Positions 10,350 through 19,088 are shown, counted from the stretch's first letter. The stretch is 64,000 bases of DNA from Yersinia massiliensis (GCF_003048255.1 NZ_CP028487.1:3472001-3536000); one strand, 5' to 3'. Translations and numbers: made by a program. Notes: generated from the letters alone by a model not told the origin.

Positions 10350-10552
10350 ACTGACCTTCTTGGTGAGTTCTGTTCATTAAATCATGAACTATTTACGAAT
10401 AAATTTCCGATTAAGACAACAGTAATATGTAACAGATTTCGTTAGTGAACTATGATTTACTCAAGAGTCGCTTTCATTATTTTTTGACTTATTCCGGATG
10501 AGACATTGCCGTTAACATCCCCCCAAAGCAAAAAAAACGAGGGAACCGCCAA

Positions 10553-11605
10553 TTGCCTTATTCAAGTAGAATTAATACCCGCCGTTCGGGGCTAAGTTTT
10601 GCTAAAAGGACATATTTACCTCGAGTATTTGGCTTGGGTATTGGCATGCTTTGTGTCAGTGCTGTGCTCTACACCCAAAATTCACCATTGTGGCTATGGA
10701 TAATGCTCGCGCTCAACGGATTGGGTTGGCCACATATCGCATTTCTGCTGGCTTCGCGTTCTGAAGAACCTTTTGAGCAAGAAATTCTCAACATGAAGAT
10801 AGATTCAGCTTTAGGCGGTGTCTGGGTGGCGATAATGTCATTCAATGCACTGCCCTCTGTCGTTATTCTATCCATGATGAGCATGAATAATATTGCTTCA
10901 GGTGGCAAAAATGTCTTTTGCAAAGGTCTGGCATTACAAATTGCCTGTAGTTTACTGACCGCATGGATATTTAATTTACCTTTTAGTCCTGAAACCTCGC
11001 CACTGCAAGTGTATGCCTGTCTGCCGATGATAATCATCTACCCTTCTCTGCTCGGATTAGTCACTTACCATACGGCAAAACGCCTGGCCGAAAATAAAGA
11101 AGAGCTATTGCGAATTAGTGTCAGGGATGGGCTGACTGGCCTTTATAACCGGCGGCATTGGGAACATCAGTTACATAATCAATTTGATAGCTGTCGACGC
11201 TATCAGCATGGTGCCACACTGATTTTGCTAGATATCGATAACTTCAAATCCATCAATGATACTTTTGGCCATGCCGTTGGTGATGATGCAATAACCGTTC
11301 TCGCCGAAGAATTACTGCTGGGACTGCGGGCCATTGATATCGTTGGCCGCTATGGCGGTGATGAGTTTGGCGCTATTTTGCCGAATACGACAGCTGAACA
11401 GACCCGAGAGGTGTTAACGCGAATACAGGAAAGGCTGGCTGACTTAGTATTTGAACAAGCCCCGCCACTACAACTTAGAGTCAGTGCTGGTATCGCCGAA
11501 TATAAGCAGGACATGATTAATTATCAACAATGGTTAAAAGCAGCTGACTCCGCACTCTATCTCGCTAAAGATAATGGACGTAACCGGATTGAATTGGCGA
11601 GCTGA
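10553..11605 (+). CDS. MASE2-GGDEF diguanylate cyclase (DgcC/AdrA-like)
   Basis: Membrane diguanylate cyclase that would make c-di-GMP from two GTP. The N-terminal half (about 15-175) is a MASE2 sensor with five or six membrane segments; RSGLSFAKRTYLPR and GLGWPHIAF parallel AdrA/DgcC. The cyclase domain (about 185-350) has an intact GGDEF at 268-272 and an inhibitory I-site, Arg259-x-x-Asp262, five residues before it. The start is TTG at 10553, preceded by GAGGGA. In E. coli and Salmonella the homologue drives curli and cellulose expression; here it sits alone between tatE and crcB, so its target is unknown. Confidence 0.88.
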   Translation: MPYSSRINTRRSGLSFAKRTYLPRVFGLGIGMLCVSAVLYTQNSPLWLWIMLALNGLGWPHIAFLLASRSEEPFEQEILNMKIDSALGGVWVAIMSFNALPSVVILSMMSMNNIASGGKNVFCKGLALQIACSLLTAWIFNLPFSPETSPLQVYACLPMIIIYPSLLGLVTYHTAKRLAENKEELLRISVRDGLTGLYNRRHWEHQLHNQFDSCRRYQHGATLILLDIDNFKSINDTFGHAVGDDAITVLAEELLLGLRAIDIVGRYGGDEFGAILPNTTAEQTREVLTRIQERLADLVFEQAPPLQLRVSAGIAEYKQDMINYQQWLKAADSALYLAKDNGRNRIELAS

Positions 11606-11683
11606 CGAGCAACTACAAATTAAGATTTACTCGGTGTATGATTTGCTTTCAAGCATTGGCTTCTAAGTCGTGTCCGATTGCCA

Positions 11684-11760
11684 ATTGCAGGAGATGACAT
11701 TCCTCCATAACTGCCTTCAAGGCTGATGATGTCTACGTAACCTTTTCATTAAGGCCGTAG
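11684..11760 (+). promoter_or_regulatory. Fluoride riboswitch (crcB motif) and adjoining hairpin
   Basis: The aptamer core at 11690-11736 contains GGAGATGACATTCCTCC, then ATAACTGCCTTCAAGG, then CTGATGATGTCTACG. These are the hallmark conserved blocks of the fluoride (crcB) aptamer. The last bases of the aptamer, CTACG (11733-11737), can also pair with CGTAG (11756-11760) in an alternative hairpin with CCTT/AAGG above it. That is a plausible expression platform. No strong T-run follows, so control may be translational or Rho-linked. It lies 80 bases upstream of crcB. Confidence 0.9.
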
Positions 11761-11839
11761 CGTATCGCCCGAGCCTTTCTGATAAGCCTCCTATAGTTAA
11801 AGATGCCCGCACAGCAGGTATTCATAAAGAAAGGTATTT

Positions 11840-12223
11840 ATGTTTAATACATTACTTGCAGTATTTATTGGTGGTGGTGCTGGCAGCGTGGTTCGCTGGT
11901 TAGTCAGTATGAAGCTCAACAGCTTTTCGCCTAATATCCCCGTAGGGACTCTCATCGTAAACTTGGTTGGTGCCTTTATTATTGGCCTGACATTAGCGCT
12001 GTTCACCCGCCTTGCACACATTGATCCCGTTTGGAAATTACTCATTACCACGGGGTTTTGTGGTGGTTTGACGACGTTTTCAACCTTTTCTGTTGAAGTC
12101 GTTTACTTAATACAAGACGGTAAATTAGGTTGGGCAGCGGGCACTATTTTGCTTAACCTCGCCGGTTCGCTGGCCATGACGCTGCTGGCTTTTCTGCTGG
12201 TCAATCACTTTGCGGGACAGTAA
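11840..12223 (+). CDS. crcB: Fluoride ion channel CrcB/FluC
   Basis: Small dimeric membrane channel that exports fluoride. It has 127 residues with four membrane helices. Family signatures are [13 protein letters not shown] near the N-terminus, [16 protein letters not shown] in helix 2 and [17 protein letters not shown] in the helix 3 break that forms the Na+/fluoride site. AAAGAAAGG lies upstream of the ATG. The fluoride riboswitch in its leader independently supports the function. Confidence 0.95.
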   Translation: MFNTLLAVFIGGGAGSVVRWLVSMKLNSFSPNIPVGTLIVNLVGAFIIGLTLALFTRLAHIDPVWKLLITTGFCGGLTTFSTFSVEVVYLIQDGKLGWAAGTILLNLAGSLAMTLLAFLLVNHFAGQ

Positions 12224-12277
12224 TACCACGTAATAGGCCGTCTTAATGTTTTCTTAATCTACAAACAGGATAATCTT

Positions 12278-12421
12278 TTGCCAGAGAACAGTGAACCAAT
12301 GGTGGTGGCTGAGGTAACGGATATCGCTATGTTTGGAATACCTAAGACGCTGATTGAGTGGCTGACAGTGATTTTTTGCCTATCTGTCACCCTGTTTTTT
12401 TTAAAAAGTTATCTCTTTTAA
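12278..12421 (+). CDS. Candidate 47-aa single-span membrane protein
   Basis: An in-frame TTG at 12278 with CAGGA seven bases upstream opens a 47-codon frame ending in TAA; ATG 12299 would give 40 residues. The sequence has a polar N-terminus (MPENSEPMVVAEV) and one clear hydrophobic helix (WLTVIFCLSVTLFFLKSYLF). I do not recognise the family. It fills an otherwise empty gap between crcB and cspE. Support is the ribosome-binding site and the transmembrane pattern only. Confidence 0.4.
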   Translation: MPENSEPMVVAEVTDIAMFGIPKTLIEWLTVIFCLSVTLFFLKSYLF

Positions 12422-12458
12422 CGTAAATCATCACTTTCATTCTATCTATCGAACCAAT

Positions 12459-12487
12459 AAAAAACCCGCCTATTGAGGCGGGTTTTA
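12459..12487 (-). terminator. cspE intrinsic terminator
   Basis: AAACCCGCC (12462-12470) and GGCGGGTTT (12478-12486) enclose a short loop; A/T-runs flank both sides. It sits 16 bases past the cspE stop on the minus strand. Confidence 0.85.
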
Positions 12488-12502
12488 ATAAATATGGGCT
12501 AC

Positions 12503-12712
12503 TTAGATAGCGATAACATTAGCAGCAGATGGCCCTTTGGCACCGTTCGTGATTTCAAATTCTACACGCTGGCCTTCAGCAAGAGTTTTGAAACCGTTGC
12601 TAGCGATGGCTGAGAAATGAACGAAAACGTCCTTGCTGCCATCTTCTGGGGTAATGAAGCCAAAACCTTTAGATTCATTGAACCACTTAACGCTACCTTT
12701 AATCTTAGACAT
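12503..12712 (-). CDS. cspE: Cold-shock-family RNA chaperone CspE
   Basis: A 69-residue single-OB-fold nucleic-acid-binding protein that melts RNA hairpins and acts as a transcription antiterminator. The start at 12712 gives [20 protein letters not shown]; upstream in-frame codons belong to the long leader. RNP1 (KGFGFI) and RNP2 (VFVHF) are intact, and it ends in SAANVIAI, nearly identical to E. coli CspE. A spaced AGG lies before the ATG. Confidence 0.95.
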   Translation of the reverse strand: MSKIKGSVKWFNESKGFGFITPEDGSKDVFVHFSAIASNGFKTLAEGQRVEFEITNGAKGPSAANVIAI

Positions 12713-12989
12713 CAAACTTACCTTTACGTGAATGTTGGACACAAAATGTGTGTCAGATACAGTACAGCAATAGAACCGTTTTTTGTCCACAGCAGAGATC
12801 ACAAAAAAGAGATAAAAAGAGAAAAGGCCCTCCTATCTGCCTCATTTTTAGCACAGAAAACCGCATTTTTTCTTTTTCACGCTAACCTTCACTAGCCCTA
12901 AAATCCGAGACCAAAACCACCAGACTGTATCTGAAAGTGATTCCCTTGTATTATACTTAGCCATTGGGTTCGCTAATATGAGATGCATG

Positions 12990-13469
12990 ATGAACGGCAG
13001 AATAACAACTTTTTTTGAAGATAAAGGTTTTGGTTTTATCACCGATGAAAATGGAGATAACCGTTATTTTCACGTTATTAAAGTTGCTAATCCCGAGATG
13101 ATAAAAAAGGGGGCTGAAGTCACCTTTGAACCGACAACCAACACTAAAGGGTTGTCAGCGTTTGCGGTGAAAGTGGCAATAGAGAGCAAATACATATTCA
13201 TCGCCAATGAGAGAATCAAACTTACAAGCATTAAGTCATTCAATACCTTTACAAAAGAAGTGCCCGCACAGGCTGAAGTCGATAAAGCTAATACTATCCT
13301 CTCAGTCAATTTACTGATGAATAAAATTCGTCCGCAGGAAGATGATATTTCAGAAAAAACGGTGCCATTGAAAATGTTGTCGATAACCACATTCCAAAAT
13401 GTGACTTATACATTTTCTGAGCATGAAGTCGATATTGATAGCACTATTGCTAAATTGAAGAGTATTTAA
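12990..13469 (+). CDS. Cold-shock-domain protein with long C-terminal extension
   Basis: The N-terminal 65 residues form a cold-shock domain: MNGRITTFFEDKGFGFITDENG carries RNP1 (KGFGFI), but RNP2 is altered to RYFHVI. About 95 further residues (SKYIFIANERIKLTS onward) match nothing I recognise and contain an IFIANE/FSEHEVD pattern suggesting a second folded domain. Starts at 12978, 12987 or 12990 are all possible; 12990 gives the CSD-like MNGR. It faces away from cspE. Function is unknown; RNA binding is inferred from the domain. Confidence 0.8.
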   Translation: MNGRITTFFEDKGFGFITDENGDNRYFHVIKVANPEMIKKGAEVTFEPTTNTKGLSAFAVKVAIESKYIFIANERIKLTSIKSFNTFTKEVPAQAEVDKANTILSVNLLMNKIRPQEDDISEKTVPLKMLSITTFQNVTYTFSEHEVDIDSTIAKLKSI

Positions 13470-13510
13470 GACAGGATTTTGTCATCAAGCTTCACGGGAT
13501 TGACAATAAT

Positions 13511-13540
13511 AGACAGCCCCACTTTAGATTGGGGCTATCT
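13511..13540 (+). repeat. Stem-loop after the CSD gene
   Basis: AGACAGCCCC (13511-13520) pairs with GGGGCTATCT (13531-13540), with one mismatch, around ten bases. No T-run follows on the plus strand. It may serve as a transcript end for the upstream gene; this is uncertain. Confidence 0.5.
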
Positions 13541-13648
13541 AGTGGTTTGATGCTGGCATCCCTGCCCGCGATTGTAGGAACATCCCTCAATAATCACTGG
13601 TGCTGACGATGAAAAAAACAAAAGAATCGGTTCATTTTTTTATTTTAA

Positions 13649-14266
13649 TTATTTGAACATAAACATTTTAATTAACTCGACGTCTGTACGTGCGCCTAAT
13701 TTCTTCATCGCTGAGCGTTTTTGTCCACTCACCGTTTTTTCACTTTTTTTCAGAATTCGAGCGATATCACCACCAGAAAAACCTTCATTAAACAACTTCA
13801 ATACAATATTTTCATTTGGTGTCAGATACTGACGCTCTGCTGAAGCCAAACTCAAAACATGAGCGCTTTTGCGTTCGATTAGATTCTCTTTCAGCCCACG
13901 AAATTTACGCTTAAAGACATTTGTCACTTTATTAGTGACGGACTCAAGCGAGTCTTCCCTGAAGATCATCGTCACATTATTAAATCTAGGGATTCCTTGC
14001 AGGAAACTATTTAATCTAGCATCGCAAATCAAAAAAACATCAGCTTCAGACGGGGATCTATCCAAACTTTTTAAGGCATCGAAAAAACTGAATTCATCAA
14101 CGCCGATAAAAATTATATCTGCAGAATAGAATGGTTTCCGGTAGAATTTAATTTCCTTCTTAAATCCTAATGATGCGAGTGTTTTTTTTACTAACGCTAT
14201 CATACCCAGAGTTTGATATTTATCATTATCAACTATCATACAGCTTATCATATTGGTCACGTCCAT
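13649..14266 (-). CDS. LuxR-type transcriptional regulator, orphan
   Basis: A 205-residue protein whose C-terminal 60 residues (LTPNENIVLKLFNEGFSGGDIARILKKSEKTV...) form a LuxR/FixJ helix-turn-helix. The N-terminal 130 residues resemble a degenerate response-regulator receiver like that of the RcsB/BglJ/FimW group; I see no convincing phospho-Asp pocket, so phosphorylation is doubtful. No sensor kinase is nearby. The 300-base leader region upstream is AT-rich. Regulators of this type often control surface structures, but the target here cannot be told. Confidence 0.75.
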   Translation of the reverse strand: MDVTNMISCMIVDNDKYQTLGMIALVKKTLASLGFKKEIKFYRKPFYSADIIFIGVDEFSFFDALKSLDRSPSEADVFLICDARLNSFLQGIPRFNNVTMIFREDSLESVTNKVTNVFKRKFRGLKENLIERKSAHVLSLASAERQYLTPNENIVLKLFNEGFSGGDIARILKKSEKTVSGQKRSAMKKLGARTDVELIKMFMFK

Positions 14267-14624
14267 TAGTGCCTAAGCACTCCAAAATCATTAACTTAAG
14301 CCTGTCTGTAATGAGGAAAATCTCATTACAAATTATAAAGATAATCTAGAAAATATCTCGGTCGAATTAGTAGACCATAGGGTGATTTCAAGATATATAG
14401 GATGTGGGTACCGGAAGTTGTAGGAAATGTCTTTTTCTTAAGTAAATATTTCTTAATGCCTTACTTTCTAAGAAGATCACCACACGTGACAGCTATAAGA
14501 TTCTATGCAAAAATACAGTTAAATTAGTAGCCTGTAGTAGCCTAAATAGGATGTATCTAATGAAAGTGAAGTGTCCTATGAAGCTGTACTTCTCATTTCA
14601 ATTTACTGTAAGTCAAACTACTCT
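14267..14624. other. Intergenic region between divergent regulator and membrane protein
   Basis: About 360 AT-rich bases that must hold the promoters of both divergent genes. A short in-frame peptide frame (14551 onward, 25 codons) overlaps the start of the next gene but has no good ribosome-binding site. No terminator or strong palindrome was seen. Confidence 0.4.
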
Positions 14625-15590
14625 ATGAGAAACGTCGGTTTACATGCCCTAAAAACGTTAAGTTGCTTTTCTGCCGTCACTTTCTATTCCGCCAGTAAAA
14701 CCTGTACTGAGCAATGCTTCTTAGGTGGTGAAGTGATGAGTGTTTTATACTTCCTGTCGATCATTGCCACCCCACTGTTCTTCATGATCATTGGTTATAT
14801 CGATTCTAATGATGAAATAGATCAACAAGATATCCTCAGAAAGTTAAAGTCCATTATAAGCATCATTATCTTCTGGAACGTTCTTTTCTACTTTATTAAT
14901 GAGGATGGCTTCAAACGCGGCTATTTCCTGCAAAGTTGGCTTTTATTCAGCATTGCCATCATTTATCTCATTAATCCGATAATATCTAAGGTATTGAAAA
15001 GTAACAGGACAACAATTATTACACTGTCGTGCTTAGTCGTCTTTTCTGTCTCTATCGATTTGATCAGTGCTTTCTCAGAAAGGCCTTATTTTATTGATTT
15101 TCCACAATACTTTAGGCTATGGACTTGGATTTTCTATTACATGACCGGAAGATTCCTTTGCTCGCGGATATGCCAGAAAATTACAAAACTTCCGAGAATA
15201 CGACTGATCGCCAAAGTGTTACTTATCCCGACTGCTGTTTCAATGTATTACTATGAAAGCTTTATGTCGATTTATGTGTATAAAACAGTTAATGCGGGAT
15301 ACTTCCTCGATAACTTTCACGTTTTAATCCTAAGTTTATGCTTATTTGTTATATTTGATAATTTTGACACTAAAAACGAATGGATAAGAAAAACCTTAGC
15401 TTATATCAGTCCTTCGATGATTGGGGTCTACATATTACATGATGGGATTTTCTATTTTATATCTAGCGCATATAACTTATCAGATGTCACGCTCAGGTTT
15501 ACGTTACTGTTATCCGTATTCGCCGCCTCAGTACTGCTATCACGGATACTATTACTCAATAAGTTCACCTCGCGCTTTATCTCATTTTGA
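14625..15590 (+). CDS. Acyltransferase-3-like integral membrane protein
   Basis: About ten membrane segments with the layout of the acyltransferase-3 family (WecH/YiaH-like O-acetyltransferases): ATPLFFMIIGYIDS, WLLFSIAIIYLINPIIS and ISPSMIGVYILHDGIFYF correspond to conserved blocks. Unusually, the N-terminal segment that normally carries Arg and the essential His (R-x-I/L-A...H) reads LHALKTLSCFSAVTFYSAS, with neither in place. Catalysis is therefore doubtful. The start is uncertain: ATG 14625 (321 aa) or GTG 14571 (339 aa), both with weak ribosome-binding sites. A hairpin follows at 15605. Confidence 0.7.
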   Translation: MRNVGLHALKTLSCFSAVTFYSASKTCTEQCFLGGEVMSVLYFLSIIATPLFFMIIGYIDSNDEIDQQDILRKLKSIISIIIFWNVLFYFINEDGFKRGYFLQSWLLFSIAIIYLINPIISKVLKSNRTTIITLSCLVVFSVSIDLISAFSERPYFIDFPQYFRLWTWIFYYMTGRFLCSRICQKITKLPRIRLIAKVLLIPTAVSMYYYESFMSIYVYKTVNAGYFLDNFHVLILSLCLFVIFDNFDTKNEWIRKTLAYISPSMIGVYILHDGIFYFISSAYNLSDVTLRFTLLLSVFAASVLLSRILLLNKFTSRFISF

Positions 15591-15604
15591 TTGAGATATC
15601 CCAA

Positions 15605-15629
15605 TAGCTTCCACACTCAGTGGAAGCTA
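15605..15629. terminator. Hairpin between convergent genes
   Basis: TAGCTTCCAC/GTGGAAGCTA form a perfect ten-base stem with a five-base loop. It sits between the membrane protein and the convergent phosphatase gene, so it may end both. T-runs are poor. Confidence 0.6.
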
Positions 15630-15678
15630 AGAATCATCTGCAAATAGTTGAATATATCGCGTATGGAAAAAATCTGAG

Positions 15679-16323
15679 CTATTGAATCTGAATAATGGTC
15701 AGCTTATTACCGAATACCGCACCGGTATCGATATAGAGTTGATTTTTAAACAGCAACGGTTTTACCAAAGGGGTATGACCAAAAATAAATTTATCTGCTC
15801 CTAAAATCACTTCACTTTCTCCCTTCATGGCAGCATTAAGGCGCTTACGATTCCATAAAGCCATCTGCTCACTAATGGGTTTATCATACTGGTACTCATC
15901 TGAAGGATAATCAGCATGGGCGATAATATACTTCCCTTGTTCTGTTGTAATCTCAATCACCAACGGTAATCGTTCCGCCCGCTTAATCAGTGGTTCAACC
16001 AGTAACCTCTTCGTGTTATCCAATAAGAAGAACCATCTACCACCATTTGCGAGCCAAGTATCTATCGCTCCTCCAGCCAACACATCAATCGCCATTTGCT
16101 CATGATTGCCCCGCACAGCACGAAACCAATCGGCATTAAGAAGCTCATAGCATTCGATATTCTGGGGGCCACGATCCGCTAGGTCACCAACAGAGACGAG
16201 TAAATCAACATCACGTTCAAACTGAACACTGTCTAAGGTAGACATCAGTTTTTTGTAGCAACCATGGATATCGCCCACAACAAAGATACGTCGGTATTCG
16301 CTGCCACTTATTTTGTGGTACAT
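15679..16323 (-). CDS. PrpA/PrpB-type serine/threonine protein phosphatase
   Basis: Metallophosphatase of the PPP family (E. coli PphA/PphB type). The start at 16323 is set by GGAGG seven bases upstream, giving 214 residues, close to the 218 of PphA. Metal-binding motifs are complete: GDIHG, GDLADRG, RGNHE, and later His in IAHADY and FGHTP. In E. coli these phosphatases signal protein misfolding or act on phosphoproteins; the substrate here is unknown. It is convergent with the acyltransferase-like gene. Confidence 0.88.
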   Translation of the reverse strand: MYHKISGSEYRRIFVVGDIHGCYKKLMSTLDSVQFERDVDLLVSVGDLADRGPQNIECYELLNADWFRAVRGNHEQMAIDVLAGGAIDTWLANGGRWFFLLDNTKRLLVEPLIKRAERLPLVIEITTEQGKYIIAHADYPSDEYQYDKPISEQMALWNRKRLNAAMKGESEVILGADKFIFGHTPLVKPLLFKNQLYIDTGAVFGNKLTIIQIQ

Positions 16324-16427
16324 AGCAGCCTCCAAAGTCAGTACATTGCCTGTATTAACTTTAGTTGACTTAAATGTTGATTGGGCAAAAAATAAGCAAG
16401 CTAAGAAAGGAAATCTATCTTTACTAT

Positions 16428-16458
16428 AAGATAAGCCGCACACAGGCGGCTTATCTTT
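16428..16458 (-). terminator. Strong hairpin between the phosphatase and the 64-aa gene
   Basis: AGATAAGCCGC and GCGGCTTATCT form an 11-base perfect stem with a six-base loop. It lies just beyond the stop of the minus-strand 64-aa gene and before the phosphatase start. The T-run on the minus side is weak. Confidence 0.6.
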
Positions 16459-16485
16459 CGTTGAAGTACAACGGTTGTTGATGTA

Positions 16486-16680
16486 CTACGAGGGCCGATA
16501 TATGTCTCGGTAGTAAGCCAACCTTTCTCGGAAGAACTTGAGTTCATCTGACGAAAGTTTCGCTTCAACTTGATCAATCCTGATCTTCTTTTTTTGATTT
16601 TCCATAAAAGCAATCGTGGATGCCACAAAGTCCAGACTGGTATTGCAGTAGGTTGCAACAATCTTCTCAAGTGCTGACAT
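16486..16680 (-). CDS. Small cytosolic protein of unknown function, 64 aa
   Basis: ATG 16680 is preceded by GGAGGTGTAAA, a near-ideal ribosome-binding site, giving a 64-residue protein. Helical propensity is high (MSALEKIVATYCNTSLDFVAS, then a basic stretch QKKKIRIDQVEAKLSSDELKFF). No family recognised; it has neither signal peptide nor membrane helix. A hairpin follows it. It may be a small regulatory protein, but nothing shows a target. Confidence 0.7.
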   Translation of the reverse strand: MSALEKIVATYCNTSLDFVASTIAFMENQKKKIRIDQVEAKLSSDELKFFRERLAYYRDIYRPS

Positions 16681-16917
16681 TTTACACCTCCACGTTACAC
16701 AGCACAGTATTAAAATTAACACAAATAATTATATTAAAACCGTGATAGAGATCAACACTAGGCACTATCTCAACTCATAGCCGCCTTTGAGACATCTATC
16801 CCGCCGATTAACTTTATCGATTGATCCGCACTATTCTTAGCGAGTCGATGATTTCCCAATCATTTTCCGCTATCTTCTTGGCTGCAACTAATGCGAACAG
16901 ATGATGACGAGAACAGC

Positions 16918-16998
16918 ATGAAACTAAGAAAGACAACATTGATTATGATAGCGATTGCACTGGCTGTATTCGCCTACACCTATTTTACTGGAGCTTAA
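16918..16998 (+). CDS. Candidate 26-aa hydrophobic peptide
   Basis: ATG 16918 opens a 26-codon frame, MKLRKTTLIMIAIALAVFAY..., with a basic N-terminus and one hydrophobic helix. It ends 13 bases before the start of the ABM-domain gene. The upstream GACGAGA is only a fair ribosome-binding site. It resembles the class of tiny single-span membrane proteins, but could be a decayed signal sequence. Function unknown. Confidence 0.35.
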   Translation: MKLRKTTLIMIAIALAVFAYTYFTGA

Positions 16999-17011
16999 AG
17001 CGACCCCACTC

Positions 17012-17299
17012 ATGCTAAAAGTTATTGCTCAGGATTTTATCAAAACCGAATACATCGATGTGGTCATGCCGCTTTATAAAGCGCTAGTTGACGCGACAAA
17101 ACTTGAACCGCTTTGTATTTCCTATGATTTGTATATTGATCATAAAGATCCTGGCCATTTTGTTTTCATTGAAGAATGGCCAGACCAAGCAGCGTTAGAT
17201 GCGCATTGCGCGACAGAACATTTCAGACGTTTAGTACCACAAATCAATCAATATCAAAGAAAAGAGTGCACTGTCACCCTTATGCACTCTTTCGATTAG
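17012..17299 (+). CDS. Antibiotic-biosynthesis-monooxygenase (ABM) domain protein, YgiN-like
   Basis: A 95-residue dimeric alpha-beta barrel protein of the ABM family (quinol monooxygenase-like). The start at 17012 gives MLKVIAQDFIK; the longer frame from 16955 overlaps the upstream peptide. Typical features are EPLCISYDLYIDHKDPGHFVFIEEWPDQAALDAHCATEHF, with the conserved E-W and H-F positions. Members act on quinones or small electrophiles without cofactors; the substrate is not predictable. It converges with the ABC exporter gene, 16 bases away. Confidence 0.85.
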   Translation: MLKVIAQDFIKTEYIDVVMPLYKALVDATKLEPLCISYDLYIDHKDPGHFVFIEEWPDQAALDAHCATEHFRRLVPQINQYQRKECTVTLMHSFD

Positions 17300-17315
17300 C
17301 GCGTAGAACAGCTCA

Positions 17316-19088
17316 TCACACCATGAGTTGTTCCTCTTCATGATATTGGTTTTGCCACATGGCGGCGTATCGGCCGTTTTTAAGCAATAGCTCATCATGC
17401 CGCCCTCTCTCGACGATCGACCCCGCTTCCAGCACGATAATTTCATCTGCATCAATGATGGTTGATAAGCGATGTGCAATCACCAATGTTGTGTGATCGC
17501 GGCTAACTTCGCGCAAATGCGCCTGAATTTCACGTTCAGTATGCGTATCCAAAGCACTGGTTGCTTCATCGAACACTAAGATAGCCGGATTTTTGAGAAT
17601 AGTACGGGCAATGGCCACTCGCTGTTTCTCGCCACCTGATAACTTAAGTCCACGCTCGCCCACTTTTGTATCATAGCCGTCTGGTAAGCTGATGATAAAA
17701 TTGTGAATATGCGCAAGTTTTGCTGCCCGCTCTATCTCTTCAAAACTCGCCGAGGTTCGACCATAAGCAATGTTATAGCGCAGCGTATCGTTAAAGAGCA
17801 CGGTATCTTGTGGCACGATGCCAATCGCCTGACGCAAGCTGTCTTGAGTCAGATTACGGATATCTTGATCGTCAATATAGACAGCCCCCTCGGTGACATC
17901 GTAGAAACGAAACAGCAAACGGGAGAGCGTTGATTTACCCGCGCCTGAAGCACCGACAACGGCCACCGTTTTGCCGGAGGGAATGGTAAAACTCACCTGA
18001 TTCAATATCGGTCTACGTGGATCATAACCAAAACTGACTGACTCAAAGCGGACTTCACCCTTGGTAAGCTGTAGCGTCGACGCATCGGGCTTATCCGTAA
18101 TTTCTTGCTCAACCATCAGTAGATTAAGCATATTCTCCATATCAATCAGTGCCTGCCTGATTTCAGAATAGATAAAACCAAAGAAGTTAAGTGGCTGATA
18201 TAGCTGTAAGAGATAGGCATTGACCAAGACAAAATCACCGATGGTCATTTTCCCTTGCGTGATACCTTTCGCCGCCATCGCCATCATCACCACTAATCCT
18301 ATTGAGATAATGGCCGTCTGCCCTAGGCTCAATGCAGTAAAACTGAATTGATTTTTTATCGCAGCTTGCTCATACAGTTGCCGTGATGTGTTGAACCGTT
18401 GAGCTTCGAACTCTTCATTACCAAAATATTTTACGGTTTCATAATTAAGCAAACTGTCGATGGATTTCGTATTAGCGTCTGCGTTGGCCTGATTGAGTTC
18501 ACGCCGAAAACGCGTTCGCCAGCTCACCGCCATGACCGTAAAGAGGATATAGCATACGACAGTGACAAGAATGGCGAGCGCAAACCAACCATCAAGCAAG
18601 TGCCACATGATCAGCGAAACCAGCGTTATCTCAAATAAAATGGGGAAGATTGAAAACAGCAAACGGGAAAGTACCGTCGCAACGGCTTGTGTTCCGCGCT
18701 CGATTGACAAAGATAACCCGCCGGTTTGCCGATCAAGATGAAAGCGCAAACTGAGCTCATGTAATTGCTTAAACACACGCAATCCAAGCAACCGAGTCGC
18801 ATTTTGGCTGATATGGATAAACATGACGTTGCGCAGCTCTTCAAATAATGAAGCGCTAATTCTCGCCACCCCATAGGCAATGATAAGACCAATCGGGATA
18901 GCCAGCATTTTGGCGCTTTCAGCGCTTAATGTGTCAATCATTGCCTTATAAGCAAGTGGCACCAGTGTTGTACTGACCTTAGATACCACCATAAATATAA
19001 CGGCAGCAATCAGGTAATAACGGAGTCTGGGGTTATTTTTGGGCCACAGATAAGGCAATAAGAATTTGAGTAAGCGGGAACGATCCAT
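17316..19088 (-). CDS. Atm1/ABCB7-type ABC exporter, fused permease-ATPase
   Basis: A 590-residue half-transporter: six membrane helices in about 1-320 and one nucleotide-binding domain. Walker A is G379-ASGAGKST, the signature LSGGEKQRVAIAR, Walker B ILVFDEATSALD, and the H-loop IAHRLST. The permease carries NYETVKYFGNE, a diagnostic Atm1/HMT block. Bacterial Atm1 homologues export glutathione or glutathione-metal conjugates; that role is inferred. There is no adjacent partner, fitting a homodimer. It is convergent with the ABM-domain gene. Confidence 0.9.
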   Translation of the reverse strand: MDRSRLLKFLLPYLWPKNNPRLRYYLIAAVIFMVVSKVSTTLVPLAYKAMIDTLSAESAKMLAIPIGLIIAYGVARISASLFEELRNVMFIHISQNATRLLGLRVFKQLHELSLRFHLDRQTGGLSLSIERGTQAVATVLSRLLFSIFPILFEITLVSLIMWHLLDGWFALAILVTVVCYILFTVMAVSWRTRFRRELNQANADANTKSIDSLLNYETVKYFGNEEFEAQRFNTSRQLYEQAAIKNQFSFTALSLGQTAIISIGLVVMMAMAAKGITQGKMTIGDFVLVNAYLLQLYQPLNFFGFIYSEIRQALIDMENMLNLLMVEQEITDKPDASTLQLTKGEVRFESVSFGYDPRRPILNQVSFTIPSGKTVAVVGASGAGKSTLSRLLFRFYDVTEGAVYIDDQDIRNLTQDSLRQAIGIVPQDTVLFNDTLRYNIAYGRTSASFEEIERAAKLAHIHNFIISLPDGYDTKVGERGLKLSGGEKQRVAIARTILKNPAILVFDEATSALDTHTEREIQAHLREVSRDHTTLVIAHRLSTIIDADEIIVLEAGSIVERGRHDELLLKNGRYAAMWQNQYHEEEQLMV

